Source: Candidatus Eisenbacteria bacterium
GTDB taxonomy: Bacteria; Desulfobacterota; Binatia; DP-6
Reading direction: 5' to 3'
Assembly: GCA_035577985.1 (NCBI GenBank)
Contig: DATJZY010000031.1
Location: 1 to 57,046, forward strand
DNA: 57,046 bases
Below the pieces are notes generated by a model that ran no database searches, had not been told where the DNA came from, and saw only the letters and a list, made by a program, of their open reading frames with translations. A program made the position numbers and the translations under genes. Every line of letters begins with the position of its first letter. Within the stretch, counting starts at the first letter, position 1. Of this stretch, positions 42,393 to 49,969 are shown one piece after another.

Positions 42393-43091
42393 TCAGGCGG
42401 TCACGTCCGCCAGCCATTCGACGAGCGGACGCGCCTTCTCGGTCTGCTTCACCAGCCAGCCGATCAGCGCGCGCGACACGAGCAGGCGCTTCGGCAGCGT
42501 CGGGAATCCCACGGCGAGGCTCTTTCGACGTAGCAGGTCGGCGCGCGGATGCTCGGGGTCGAACCCGCGCGGCACCTTCTTCAGCGTCGCGAACGACTCG
42601 AGCGAAAAGCCCGCCTTCTCAAGCGCAGCCACGATGCGGACGAGCGCCTTGCCCTGCGCGTCGTCGAGCACGGCGGCGCGAAAGCGCGTGAGCTGTCCTG
42701 GGTCCATCATGTAGTGGCCGGCACCGACGAACGTCTCGGTGCCGAGCTGCACGTAGACCGGCACGGGCGCGCCTGGCCCGTGCCCCACGCCCGAGAGCGG
42801 CACATACGCCCCGATGGTCGTCTTGAAGGGCGACTTGTCCTTCGAGAAGCGCACGTCGCGATAGATCCGAAACACCTTGGGATCGCCCAGCGGATGGTGC
42901 GCAAAGAGCGGATCGATCTGCTCGCGAACCTCGGCGAGCAGGAGGCGCATCGGCTCGACCCAACCCTGCTCGTACTCGTGCTTGTGCGCCGCGAACCAGT
43001 TGCGGTCCTGGTGCTTCGCGAGCGCGCGAAAGAAACGCCCGTCCGTGTCCGCGAACCCCTGGAACCTGGTGGGAGCGGCGCGCGTGGCCAT
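42393..43091 (-). CDS. DUF2461 family protein
   Basis: A 232-residue soluble protein matching the DUF2461/TIGR02453 pattern. It has an N-terminal NWFAAHKHEYE segment (about 30-40), the strongly conserved RIYRDVRFSKDKSPFKT (about 75-91), and a VYVQLGTETFVGAGHYMMDP strand region. Function of this widespread family is unknown. The start ATG 43091 follows directly after the acyl-CoA dehydrogenase gene on the same strand (11-base gap), so it is probably the last gene of that operon. It converges with the coiled-coil protein gene (9-base gap). Confidence 0.87.
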   Translation of the reverse strand: MATRAAPTRFQGFADTDGRFFRALAKHQDRNWFAAHKHEYEQGWVEPMRLLLAEVREQIDPLFAHHPLGDPKVFRIYRDVRFSKDKSPFKTTIGAYVPLSGVGHGPGAPVPVYVQLGTETFVGAGHYMMDPGQLTRFRAAVLDDAQGKALVRIVAALEKAGFSLESFATLKKVPRGFDPEHPRADLLRRKSLAVGFPTLPKRLLVSRALIGWLVKQTEKARPLVEWLADVTA

Positions 43092-43102
43092 GGGCGGCCG
43101 GT

Positions 43103-44218
43103 TTAGGCGGCGATCTCCGCGCCGATCCGGGCGAGCTGCAGCGGCGCGGCGCCGAGGGTCAGCTCGATGTGCTTCGCCCAGCAGAAGTAGCGGTGGAGCG
43201 GGTAGTCCACGTCGACGCCGATGCCGCCGTGCAGATGCTGCGCGGCGACGGCAATTCGCTGGCCGCCGTCGGACGCCCAGTACTTCGCGATGCGGACCAT
43301 CTCCGTCGCCGGCGTGCCGTTCGCGAGGCGATCGATCGACTCCCAGGTCGCCATGCGGATGCAGTCGAGGTCGATGAAAGCGTCGGCCGCACGCTGCTGC
43401 ACGGCCTGGAAGGTGGCGATCGCACGGTCGAACTGCTTCCGCTCCGTCGTGTACTGGGCCGTCATGCGGAGCGCCTTGTCGCAGACGCCGAGCTGCGTGG
43501 CGCAGTAGGCGATCGTGGCGCGCTCGGCGATCCAGCGCGCGATCGCGTCCCCCTTCGCCGGGTCGCCGAGGACGTCGTCGGCGCCGACGCGGACACCCTT
43601 CAGCGTCACCTTGGCGTGCGGCTCCCAGTTGGTGAGGATCTGCTTCTCGATGGTCACGCCGGGCGCCTTGGGATCGACCAGGAAGACGCCGACCCAGCCG
43701 CCCCCGGTGGTCGCCGGCACGAGGATCCGTGCGGCGACGTCGCCCGCCGGCACGCACACCTTGGCGCCGTCGAGCTTCCACCCGCTCCCGTCCTTCGTCG
43801 CGGTCGTCGTCGGCCGGACGGGATCGTCGTTGCCGACCTCGGTGAGCGCGGCCGTCAGCACCATCGTCCCCTGCACGACGCCGGGAAGCCACGCCTTCCT
43901 TTGCGCGGCGGTGCCGAACTCCGCGATCGGCAGGCCGCCCAGCACGCACGACGCGAGCACGGGTACCTGCGCGACCGCGCGTCCCACCTCTTCGCAGAGG
44001 ATGGACAGCTCGACGAAGCCCAGACCCGAACCGCCCAGGTCCTCCGGGACCGCGATGCCGAGGAGGCTCGCCTTCGCGAGCGCGTCCCACGCGGGTTTGT
44101 CGAGCCACTCGCCCGCGGCGCGGAGGGCCTTCAAGCGATCGTCGGTCGAGTGATCGGTGAGAATCTTCCGCGCCAGCTCGCGCAGCGCGTCCTGGTCCTG
44201 GGAATAGTGGAAATCCAT
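43103..44218 (-). CDS. Acyl-CoA dehydrogenase, FadE type (second of an adjacent pair)
   Basis: A 371-residue flavoprotein of the acyl-CoA dehydrogenase family. The N-terminal helical domain contains LLGIAVPEDLGGSGLGFVEL, the middle beta domain LTAALTEVGNDDP and WKLDGAKVCVPAG, and the C-terminal domain QFDRAIATFQAVQQRAAD and HLHGGIGVDVDYPLHRYF. The middle domain lacks the usual TEPxAGSD FAD contact (here TEVGNDDP), whereas the neighbouring dehydrogenase keeps it. This asymmetry is typical of hetero-oligomeric FadE pairs, in which one subunit supplies most catalytic elements. It lies 31 bases after that gene. The substrate is unknown; steroid or branched side chains are used by the characterised mycobacterial pairs. 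Confidence 0.9.
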   Translation of the reverse strand: MDFHYSQDQDALRELARKILTDHSTDDRLKALRAAGEWLDKPAWDALAKASLLGIAVPEDLGGSGLGFVELSILCEEVGRAVAQVPVLASCVLGGLPIAEFGTAAQRKAWLPGVVQGTMVLTAALTEVGNDDPVRPTTTATKDGSGWKLDGAKVCVPAGDVAARILVPATTGGGWVGVFLVDPKAPGVTIEKQILTNWEPHAKVTLKGVRVGADDVLGDPAKGDAIARWIAERATIAYCATQLGVCDKALRMTAQYTTERKQFDRAIATFQAVQQRAADAFIDLDCIRMATWESIDRLANGTPATEMVRIAKYWASDGGQRIAVAAQHLHGGIGVDVDYPLHRYFCWAKHIELTLGAAPLQLARIGAEIAA

Positions 44219-44229
44219 TTGATCTGTGC

Positions 44230-44244
44230 GGCGCCTTCGGCGCC
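44230..44244 (-). other. Short hairpin in the gap between the paired dehydrogenase genes
   Basis: GGCGCC (44230-44235), TTC, then GGCGCC (44239-44244) forms a 6-bp stem with a 3-base loop. It lies in the 31-base gap between the two acyl-CoA dehydrogenase genes. It could set the expression ratio of the two subunits by RNA processing or partial termination. The stem is short and there is no T-run. Confidence 0.3.
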
Positions 44245-44249
44245 TTCCT

Positions 44250-45428
44250 TCATCGGGCCCTCGGCATGCCGAGGCCGGCCATGGCGATGATCTCGCGTTG
44301 CACTTCGTTCGTGCCGCCGCCGAAGGTGAGGATCGGCGCGTGCCCTCGATACAGGCGCTCGCAGCGCCCGCGCAGCACGGCGTCGGGGCTGCCGTCGCGG
44401 ATCGCGCCGGCGGCGCCCAGCACTTCGAGCAGCAGCTTGTAGCCCGTCACGTAGAACTCGCTGCCGAACACCTTCACGACCGACGCGTCGGCGTAGTTGA
44501 GCGAGCCCTGCGTGAGCGCCCATGCCTGCTTCCAGTTGACGAGCCGCAGCACCTCGAGCCCCGCCTTCACGCGCGCGAGGTTCAATTGCACCCAGCCCTG
44601 GTCGATCACGCGCTCGCCCGAGGCGAGCTTCGTCGCCTTTGCCCACGCGACGACGTCCTCCCAGAGCTTCAGCACCATGCCGACGGTCATGAGGGAGACG
44701 CGCTCGTGGTTCAGCTGCGTCACGATGAGCCACCAGCCGCCGTCTTGCGGGCCGATCAAGTGGTCGGCCGGCACGCGCACGTCCTCGTAGTACGTCGAGT
44801 TCGTGCGGAAGCCGCCCATGGTCGTGATCGGCGTGCAACGGTACCCGGCCGCCTTGGTCGGTACCATGAAGATCGAGAGACCGTCGTGCTTCTTCGGCGC
44901 GTCGGGGTTCGTGCGCGCGGCGAGCCAGATGTAGTCGGCGTACTCGGCCTGGCTCGTGTAGATCTTGTTGCCGTTGATGACCCACGTGTCGCCGTCGCGG
45001 ACGGCCTTGGTGCGCAGCGAGGCGAGATCCGTGCCGGCCGACGGCTCCGTGTAGCCGATCGCGAAGTGGCACTCGCCACGCAGGATCTTCGGCAGGATCG
45101 TCTTCTTCTGCTCCTCGTTGCCGTGCTGCATGAGCGTGGGCGCGACGGCGTTGAGCGTCAGCGTCGGCACCATGACGCCGGCGTACATCGCCTCGTCGAA
45201 GAACAGGAACTGCTCGATCGGCGTGCGGCCCTGGCCGCCGTACTCCTTCGGCCAACCGATCCCGAGCCAGCCGTCCTTGCCCATCTTTCGCAGGACCTCG
45301 TGGTACAGGGGGCCGCCGCCCTCGCTGGTGGCGAGCTCGGCCTGGTAGCCGGGCGTGACCAGGCCGGCGAAATACTCCCGGAGCTGGAGGCGCAGCTTCT
45401 CCTGCTCCTTGGTGAGCGCAATGTGCAT
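44250..45428 (-). CDS. Acyl-CoA dehydrogenase, FadE type (first of an adjacent pair)
   Basis: A 392-residue acyl-CoA dehydrogenase oxidising an acyl-CoA to the 2-enoyl-CoA with FAD. Typical segments are GWLGIGWPKEYGGQG (about 53-67), the FAD contact GYTEPSAGTDLASLRT (about 124-139), WVINGNKIYTS, and the C-terminal FGGGTNEVQREIIA. The gene leads an operon with a second, more divergent dehydrogenase and a DUF2461 protein. It has no visible Shine-Dalgarno sequence. A TTGACA box and the palindrome at 45446-45459 lie directly upstream, so the transcript is probably near-leaderless and regulated. Confidence 0.93.
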   Translation of the reverse strand: MHIALTKEQEKLRLQLREYFAGLVTPGYQAELATSEGGGPLYHEVLRKMGKDGWLGIGWPKEYGGQGRTPIEQFLFFDEAMYAGVMVPTLTLNAVAPTLMQHGNEEQKKTILPKILRGECHFAIGYTEPSAGTDLASLRTKAVRDGDTWVINGNKIYTSQAEYADYIWLAARTNPDAPKKHDGLSIFMVPTKAAGYRCTPITTMGGFRTNSTYYEDVRVPADHLIGPQDGGWWLIVTQLNHERVSLMTVGMVLKLWEDVVAWAKATKLASGERVIDQGWVQLNLARVKAGLEVLRLVNWKQAWALTQGSLNYADASVVKVFGSEFYVTGYKLLLEVLGAAGAIRDGSPDAVLRGRCERLYRGHAPILTFGGGTNEVQREIIAMAGLGMPRAR

Positions 45429-45437
45429 GGTTCGTCA

Positions 45438-45467
45438 GGCGTACCCAAACGTACGTTTGAGTGTCAA
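45438..45467 (-). promoter_or_regulatory. Promoter with embedded PsrA-type palindromic operator for the dehydrogenase operon
   Basis: On the minus strand a perfect -35 box TTGACA (45467-45462) is followed by the perfect 14-base palindrome CAAACGTACGTTTG (45459-45446) and then a weak -10 (TACGCC, 45443-45438, 18-base spacing). The palindrome matches the PsrA consensus (C/G)AAAC-N2-4-GTTT(G/C), with N4 being GTAC. PsrA is a TetR-family, fatty-acid-responsive repressor of beta-oxidation genes. Lying between -35 and -10, a bound repressor would block polymerase. The start codon is at 45428, so the leader would be only a few bases. No tetR-type gene is in the window. Confidence 0.7.
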
Positions 45468-45519
45468 GGACCGCGCGCGCCCGGTTGCTCGGCAGCGGCG
45501 AGACTGGAAGGAGGACGCC

Positions 45520-46995
45520 GTGGAGCCGATCGCGACCGCCGCGTTGCTCGCCGCCGCGGGGGCGCTCCTCATCGCCGCCGCCGCGACGAGCACGCTCTCG
45601 CAGCGCCTCGGCGTTCCCGCGCTGCTGGTGGTCCTGGCGGTCGGCATGCTCGCCGGGTCGGAAGGAATCGGCGGGATCCCCTTCAGCGACTACGCCCTCG
45701 CCTTCCGGCTCGGCACGATCGCGCTCGTCTTGATCCTGTTCGACGGCGGTCTCGGCACGCCGTACGCGGCCTTCCGTAGCGTCGCGGTCCGCGCCGGCGC
45801 GCTCGCGAGCGTCGGCGTGTTGCTCACGGCGGCGATCACCGCCGGCATCGGCATCGCGCTCGGCCTGTCGCCGGCGCTCGCGGTGCTGGTCGGCGCCGTC
45901 GTGTCGTCGACCGATGCCGCGGCGGTGTTCTCGGTGCTGCGGGGCAGCGGCATGCGCCTCAAGGAACGCACGGGCGCGACGCTCGAGGTCGAGTCCGGGT
46001 TGAACGACCCGATGGCCATCCTCCTCACGGTCGGTGCGACCGAGGTGATGCTCGGCAAGCAGGCCCTGGGGCTCGATCTCGCCCTCCTGGCCGTGCGGCA
46101 GCTCGTGCTGGGGGCCGCGGGCGGCGTCGCCGTCGGGCTCGCCGGGCGCTTCCTCCTGCGCGTCATGGTCCTGCCGGCCGCGGGCCTCTACGCGGCCGTG
46201 ACCGTCGCCCTCGCCTTCGTCGCTTTCGGCGTGCCGACGCTCCTCGACGGCAGCGGGTTCCTGGCCGTGTACGTCGCGGGGCTCGTGCTCGCCGGTGGCC
46301 CCATGCCGTACCGCGCCGGTATCCGACGCGTCCACGACGCGCTCGCCTGGCTGGCGCAGCTCTCCATGTTCCTCATGCTGGGGCTGCTGGTCTTCCCGTC
46401 ACGGATGCTTGCGGTGGCGCCGGTCGGGATCCTGCTCGGGGGTGCGCTCGCGCTCGTGGCACGTCCCGTCGCCGTCCTCGCGACGATGATGCCGTTCCGC
46501 GCGCCGTGGCGCGAGCGCATGTTCGTCGCGTGGGTGGGCCTACGCGGCGCCGTCCCCATCGTGCTCGCGGCATATCCCGTGCTGCGCGGCGTGGCCGAGG
46601 GCGACGCCATCTTCCACCTCGTGTTCTTCGTCGTGCTGGTGAACAGCATCGTGCCCGGCGCAACGGTCGCGCGGCTCGCCCGACGCTGGCAGCTGACGAC
46701 GCGCGCGCCGACGAGCGCACCGGCGAGCGTCGAGCTGGTGTCCTTGCGCGACTATCCCGGCGAGTTCGTGTGGTACACGATCGATCGCGCCTCGGCCGTC
46801 GCCGGGGCCTCGGTGCACGAGCTGCCACTACCCGACGGCTGCGTGCTGACGCTGTTCCTGCGCGACGCGGCCGTGCTCGCGCCGCGCGGCGACACCAAGG
46901 TGCTGCCCGGCGATCACGTGTGCGTGTTCGTGACGCACGAGGACCGCCCGTTCCTGGACCTCCTGTTCGGCGGCGGTGACGAGGATGCGGAGTGA
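45520..46995 (+). CDS. CPA1-type cation/proton antiporter, NhaP2/CvrA-like
   Basis: A 491-residue inner-membrane antiporter with about twelve transmembrane helices followed by a cytoplasmic TrkA-C-like domain (about 415-485, LRDYPGEFVWYTI ... GDTKVLPGDHVCVFV). Functional residues include D132 in SSTDAAAVF and the N162-D163 pair in SGLNDPMA, the CPA1 ND motif of electroneutral exchange. Potassium/proton exchange is suggested by the NhaP2-like TrkA-C tail. GTG 45520 has an excellent GGAAGGAGG site five bases upstream, which fixes the start. It is divergent from the dehydrogenase operon and shares its 91-base upstream region. Confidence 0.9.
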   Translation: MEPIATAALLAAAGALLIAAAATSTLSQRLGVPALLVVLAVGMLAGSEGIGGIPFSDYALAFRLGTIALVLILFDGGLGTPYAAFRSVAVRAGALASVGVLLTAAITAGIGIALGLSPALAVLVGAVVSSTDAAAVFSVLRGSGMRLKERTGATLEVESGLNDPMAILLTVGATEVMLGKQALGLDLALLAVRQLVLGAAGGVAVGLAGRFLLRVMVLPAAGLYAAVTVALAFVAFGVPTLLDGSGFLAVYVAGLVLAGGPMPYRAGIRRVHDALAWLAQLSMFLMLGLLVFPSRMLAVAPVGILLGGALALVARPVAVLATMMPFRAPWRERMFVAWVGLRGAVPIVLAAYPVLRGVAEGDAIFHLVFFVVLVNSIVPGATVARLARRWQLTTRAPTSAPASVELVSLRDYPGEFVWYTIDRASAVAGASVHELPLPDGCVLTLFLRDAAVLAPRGDTKVLPGDHVCVFVTHEDRPFLDLLFGGGDEDAE

Positions 46996-47021
46996 GCGCA
47001 TCCCGGTGTAGAGGGGGGCCG

Positions 47022-48191
47022 ATGAGCGACACCACGATCCACGGCACATGTGATCCCCGCTTCGCGCGTGTGAAGGACGCCTTCGCGGAGGGGTTCCGGA
47101 CCCGCGACGAGATCGGCGCCGCGGTCGCGCTCACGATCGACGGCAAGCCCGTCGTCGACCTCTGGGCCGGTCACGCCGACCTCGCGAAGACGCGCCCCTG
47201 GGAGCGCGACACCATCGTCAACGTCTACTCGACGACGAAGGGCATGGCGGCGCTGTGCCTGCACCAGCTCGTCGACGAGGGCCGCGTCGACCTCGACGCG
47301 CCCGTCGCGCGCTACTGGCCGGAGTTCGAGCAGGCGGGGAAAGGATCGATCCCGGTCCGCTTCTTCCTGGGCCACCGCTCGGGGCTCGCGGCCGCGAGGC
47401 CACTGCTTCCCAGCCCGGCGCTCTACGACTGGGATGCGATGGTGACGGCGCTCGCCGCGCAAGAGCCGTGGTGGGAGCCCGGGACGGCGCACGGCTATCA
47501 CGCGGTCACCTTCGGCTGGCTCGTGGGTGAGGTCGTCCGGCGCGTGACGGGCAAGAGCCTCGGCACCTACTTCCGCGATGCGATCGCGCGCCCCCTCGGC
47601 ATGGACTTCCACATCGGTCTTCACGACGAGGAGCACGGTCGCGTCGCCGAGATGAGCCCGATCCCGCTTCCCGAGCCGGGGGCCGAGACGCTGCAGCTCG
47701 GGATGGTGATCCTGTCGAATCCCGGGGGCCTGTCGGCCCAGGCCTTCATGAACCCGCCGTCGATCGGGCTCGGCGTGAACTATCCCGAATGGCGGCGGGC
47801 CGAGATCCCCGGCGCGAACGGACACGGCGACGCGCGATCGCTCGCGCGCGTGTACGGCGCCCTCGCGCGCGGCGGGAGCGTCGACGGCGTCACGGTCCTC
47901 TCAACCGAGGGCGTCGCGCGCTGTCACGCGGAGCTGTCCCACGGACCCGACCTCGTCCTCATGGTGAACACGCGCTTCGGCCACGGCTACATGCTCTCGC
48001 AGGACCGCAAGGACGCGAGCTTCGGCCCCGGCACGCGCTCGTTCGGCCACCCCGGCGCCGGCGGCTCGCTCGGCTTCGCGGATCCCGATGCCAAGCTCGG
48101 CTTCGGCTACGTGATGAACCGCATGGGCCCCAACATCATCCTGGACCCACGCGCGACCGCGCTCCTCGACGCCGTCTACGCGTCGCTCTGA
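47022..48191 (+). CDS. Serine hydrolase, class C beta-lactamase-like (EstB type)
   Basis: A 389-residue protein of the beta-lactamase/penicillin-binding-protein-like fold. The nucleophile motif is S70-T-T-K73, the second motif tyrosine is Y159 in HGYHAVTFGW (a YxN variant), and the third motif is HPG in FGHPGAGGSLGF in place of KTG. There is no signal peptide, which argues for a cytoplasmic esterase (EstB/EstA family) rather than a true beta-lactamase. The ATG 47022 has a GAGGGGGG site. It follows the antiporter by 26 bases and ends just before the large hairpin repeat. Confidence 0.9.
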   Translation: MSDTTIHGTCDPRFARVKDAFAEGFRTRDEIGAAVALTIDGKPVVDLWAGHADLAKTRPWERDTIVNVYSTTKGMAALCLHQLVDEGRVDLDAPVARYWPEFEQAGKGSIPVRFFLGHRSGLAAARPLLPSPALYDWDAMVTALAAQEPWWEPGTAHGYHAVTFGWLVGEVVRRVTGKSLGTYFRDAIARPLGMDFHIGLHDEEHGRVAEMSPIPLPEPGAETLQLGMVILSNPGGLSAQAFMNPPSIGLGVNYPEWRRAEIPGANGHGDARSLARVYGALARGGSVDGVTVLSTEGVARCHAELSHGPDLVLMVNTRFGHGYMLSQDRKDASFGPGTRSFGHPGAGGSLGFADPDAKLGFGYVMNRMGPNIILDPRATALLDAVYASL

Positions 48192-48208
48192 TCGTCGCGG
48201 TGCAGCGT

Positions 48209-48334
48209 CCGCGAGGTTGGGGGGAGAGGCGGAGGCGCCTGCGAAGCGGCGCGACGAAATGCGGGGCCGTGACGAGGCGCGTGATTTGTCGCGCGGCGGA
48301 GCCGAAGCCGAAGCCTCTCCCCCCAACCTCGCGG
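48209..48334. repeat. Large hairpin repeat element (copy B), complete
   Basis: The outermost arms (about 48209-48227 and 48316-48334) are perfectly complementary over 19 bases. Inside them lie two conserved cores: 48228-48256, identical to window positions 9-37, and 48289-48316, matching 71-98 with one mismatch. The cores are only partly complementary to each other and enclose a loop of about 32 bases. The element fills almost all of the 159-base gap between the convergent hydrolase (ends 48191) and FAH genes (ends 48351). It could terminate both transcripts. The repeat core marks it as a member of a dispersed family rather than a one-off terminator. Confidence 0.8.
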
Positions 48335-48350
48335 GACCGGCGCCCCGAGC

Positions 48351-49223
48351 TCAGCGCGCCGTGTCGTCCGGCTCGGGAATCACGCGGTTCTCGATGTGGC
48401 CGACACGTTCGATCTCGATGCGGACGACGTCGCCCGCGGCGAGGAAGCGCGGCGGCTTCATCGCGCCGCCGACGCCACTCGGGGTGCCGGTGGTGACGAT
48501 GTCGCCCGGCTCGAGCGTGAACGCCGTCGAGAGGTGCTCCACCTGCGCGAAGCAGTCGAAGATGAGCTGGCGGGTGTTCGAGTGCTGCCGCAGCTCGCCG
48601 TTCACCCACGTGCGCAGCTCGAGCGCGTGCGGATCGCCGACCTCGTCGGGCGTGACGATCCACGGCCCGATCGGACCGTGCGTGTCGAACGACTTCCCCA
48701 TCGTCATGGTCGGCGTGCGGATCTGCCAGTCGCGGACGCTGACGTCGTCGACGACGAGGTAGCCGGCGATCACCTCCGCGGCGCGATCGCGCGGTACGTG
48801 CCGGCAGCGCCGGCCGATGACGAGGCCGAGCTCTCCCTCGTAGTCGAGCAGGGGAGAGACCCGCGGCAGGTGGAACGGGTCGTACGGACCGACGACGCAG
48901 GTCGACTGCTTGTTGAAGAAGACGGGGAACGGCGGGCGCTCGGCGCCGGCCTCGGCCACGTGATCGGCGTAGTTGAAGCCGATGGCGAGGAACTTCGGGG
49001 GCCGCAGCACGGGCGGCTCGAGCCGCACGTCGGTGAGCGCGATGCGGGCGCCCGGCCGTTCCGAGGCGGCGCGCGCTTCCGCCATGGCGTCGGCCCCGAG
49101 GGCGAGGAAGGCGATCATCTCCCGTGGAAGGCCCGGAGCGGCCGTCGCCAGGTCGACCACCTGCTCTCCGCGGACGACGCCGATCCGGGTGTCGCGCTGA
49201 TGGGTGAAGGTCACGAGCTTCAT
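48351..49223 (-). CDS. Fumarylacetoacetate hydrolase (FAH) family protein
   Basis: A 290-residue enzyme of the FAH superfamily, which cleaves C-C bonds in, or decarboxylates and isomerises, 2-oxo and ring-fission products. The metal site is recognisable as E129 and E131 in DYEGELGLVIG plus D159/D160 in YLVVDDVSVRD. IGFNYADHVAE, GKSFDTHGPIGPW and TGTPSGVG are conserved family segments. It is divergent from the GntR-VOC-FAD oxygenase genes with a 61-base AT-rich gap, and together they look like one aromatic ring-cleavage locus. The substrate would be the product of the VOC dioxygenase. Confidence 0.93.
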   Translation of the reverse strand: MKLVTFTHQRDTRIGVVRGEQVVDLATAAPGLPREMIAFLALGADAMAEARAASERPGARIALTDVRLEPPVLRPPKFLAIGFNYADHVAEAGAERPPFPVFFNKQSTCVVGPYDPFHLPRVSPLLDYEGELGLVIGRRCRHVPRDRAAEVIAGYLVVDDVSVRDWQIRTPTMTMGKSFDTHGPIGPWIVTPDEVGDPHALELRTWVNGELRQHSNTRQLIFDCFAQVEHLSTAFTLEPGDIVTTGTPSGVGGAMKPPRFLAAGDVVRIEIERVGHIENRVIPEPDDTAR

Positions 49224-49284
49224 ACCGTCCTCATAGGTTATAGATTATTGCCATTGCAAGAGGGGCCTGCTAGGGTCCTGCCGC
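49224..49284. promoter_or_regulatory. AT-rich divergent promoter/operator region of the FAH-GntR locus
   Basis: This 61-base gap holds an unusually AT-rich patch (about 49232-49256) in an otherwise GC-rich sequence. On the minus strand TATAAC, 13 bases before the FAH ATG, is a good -10 match, and TTGCAA lies further upstream. The patch is where an autoregulating GntR protein would be expected to bind, but I cannot pick out a clean GntR palindrome. Confidence 0.45.
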
Positions 49285-49968
49285 ATGCCCGACCATGCCC
49301 CCACCACCCGCGCCGACTGGGCGCACCACCGCTTGAAGGCCGCCATCCTCACGGGCGAGCTTCAGCCCGGCTCGAAGCTCGTCGCCGACGACCTGGCCCA
49401 ACGCTGGGCCGTCAGCCCCACGCCGCTGCGCGAGGCCTTCCAGCGGCTCGGGGGCAGCGGGCTCGTCGAGCTGACGTCGCAGCGGGGCGCGCGCGTGGCG
49501 CCCTTCTCGCTCGAGGAAGCGGCGGACCTCTACGAGCTACGCCTGCTTCTCGAGCCGACGGCGCTGCGTGCGTCGCTCGAGCACAGCGACGACGGGCATC
49601 GCAGCCAGGTGCTCGCCGCGCACGAGCGTCTCGAAGCCGCGCTGCGGGCGCGGCCGGTCGATCCGGTGGAAGCGGCCGAAGCGCACCTGGCGTTCCACAC
49701 GACGCTCCTCGCCCGCTGCCCGTCGGCGTGGATGCGCCGCATGACGGCGCTCCTGGCCGAGCACTCGCAGCGCTACCAGCTCCTCGGCGCGCAGCACTAC
49801 CGCCGGGGAAGCGACCCGCAGGACGAGCACGCGATGCTGCGCGACGCGGTCGTACGGGGGCAGATCGATCGGGCCGTCCGAGGGCTCACACGACATCTCG
49901 AGGGCACGCGGCGCGCCGTCCGTGCGACGATGGACGCGGAGGCCGAACCCAAGCCGCGGAGGAAATGA
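49285..49968 (+). CDS. GntR-family transcriptional regulator, FadR/FCD subfamily
   Basis: A 227-residue regulator. The N-terminal winged helix (about 12-72) shows HHRLKAAILTGELQPGSKL and the recognition-helix region VSPTPLREAFQRL. The all-helical FCD effector domain follows (about 80-215), with likely metal/ligand histidines in HLAFHTTLL, DEHAMLRDAV and LTRHLEG. FCD regulators usually repress catabolic operons and release DNA on binding an organic acid. It heads the plus-strand genes of the ring-cleavage locus and is divergent from the FAH gene. The VOC dioxygenase gene starts one base after its stop. Confidence 0.93.
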   Translation: MPDHAPTTRADWAHHRLKAAILTGELQPGSKLVADDLAQRWAVSPTPLREAFQRLGGSGLVELTSQRGARVAPFSLEEAADLYELRLLLEPTALRASLEHSDDGHRSQVLAAHERLEAALRARPVDPVEAAEAHLAFHTTLLARCPSAWMRRMTALLAEHSQRYQLLGAQHYRRGSDPQDEHAMLRDAVVRGQIDRAVRGLTRHLEGTRRAVRATMDAEAEPKPRRK

Positions 49969-49969
49969 C

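Noticed and set aside
47022..48191. Antibiotic-resistance beta-lactamase
   Set aside because: The STTK motif is present, but there is no signal peptide and the third motif is HPG instead of KTG, which fits cytoplasmic EstB-type esterases.
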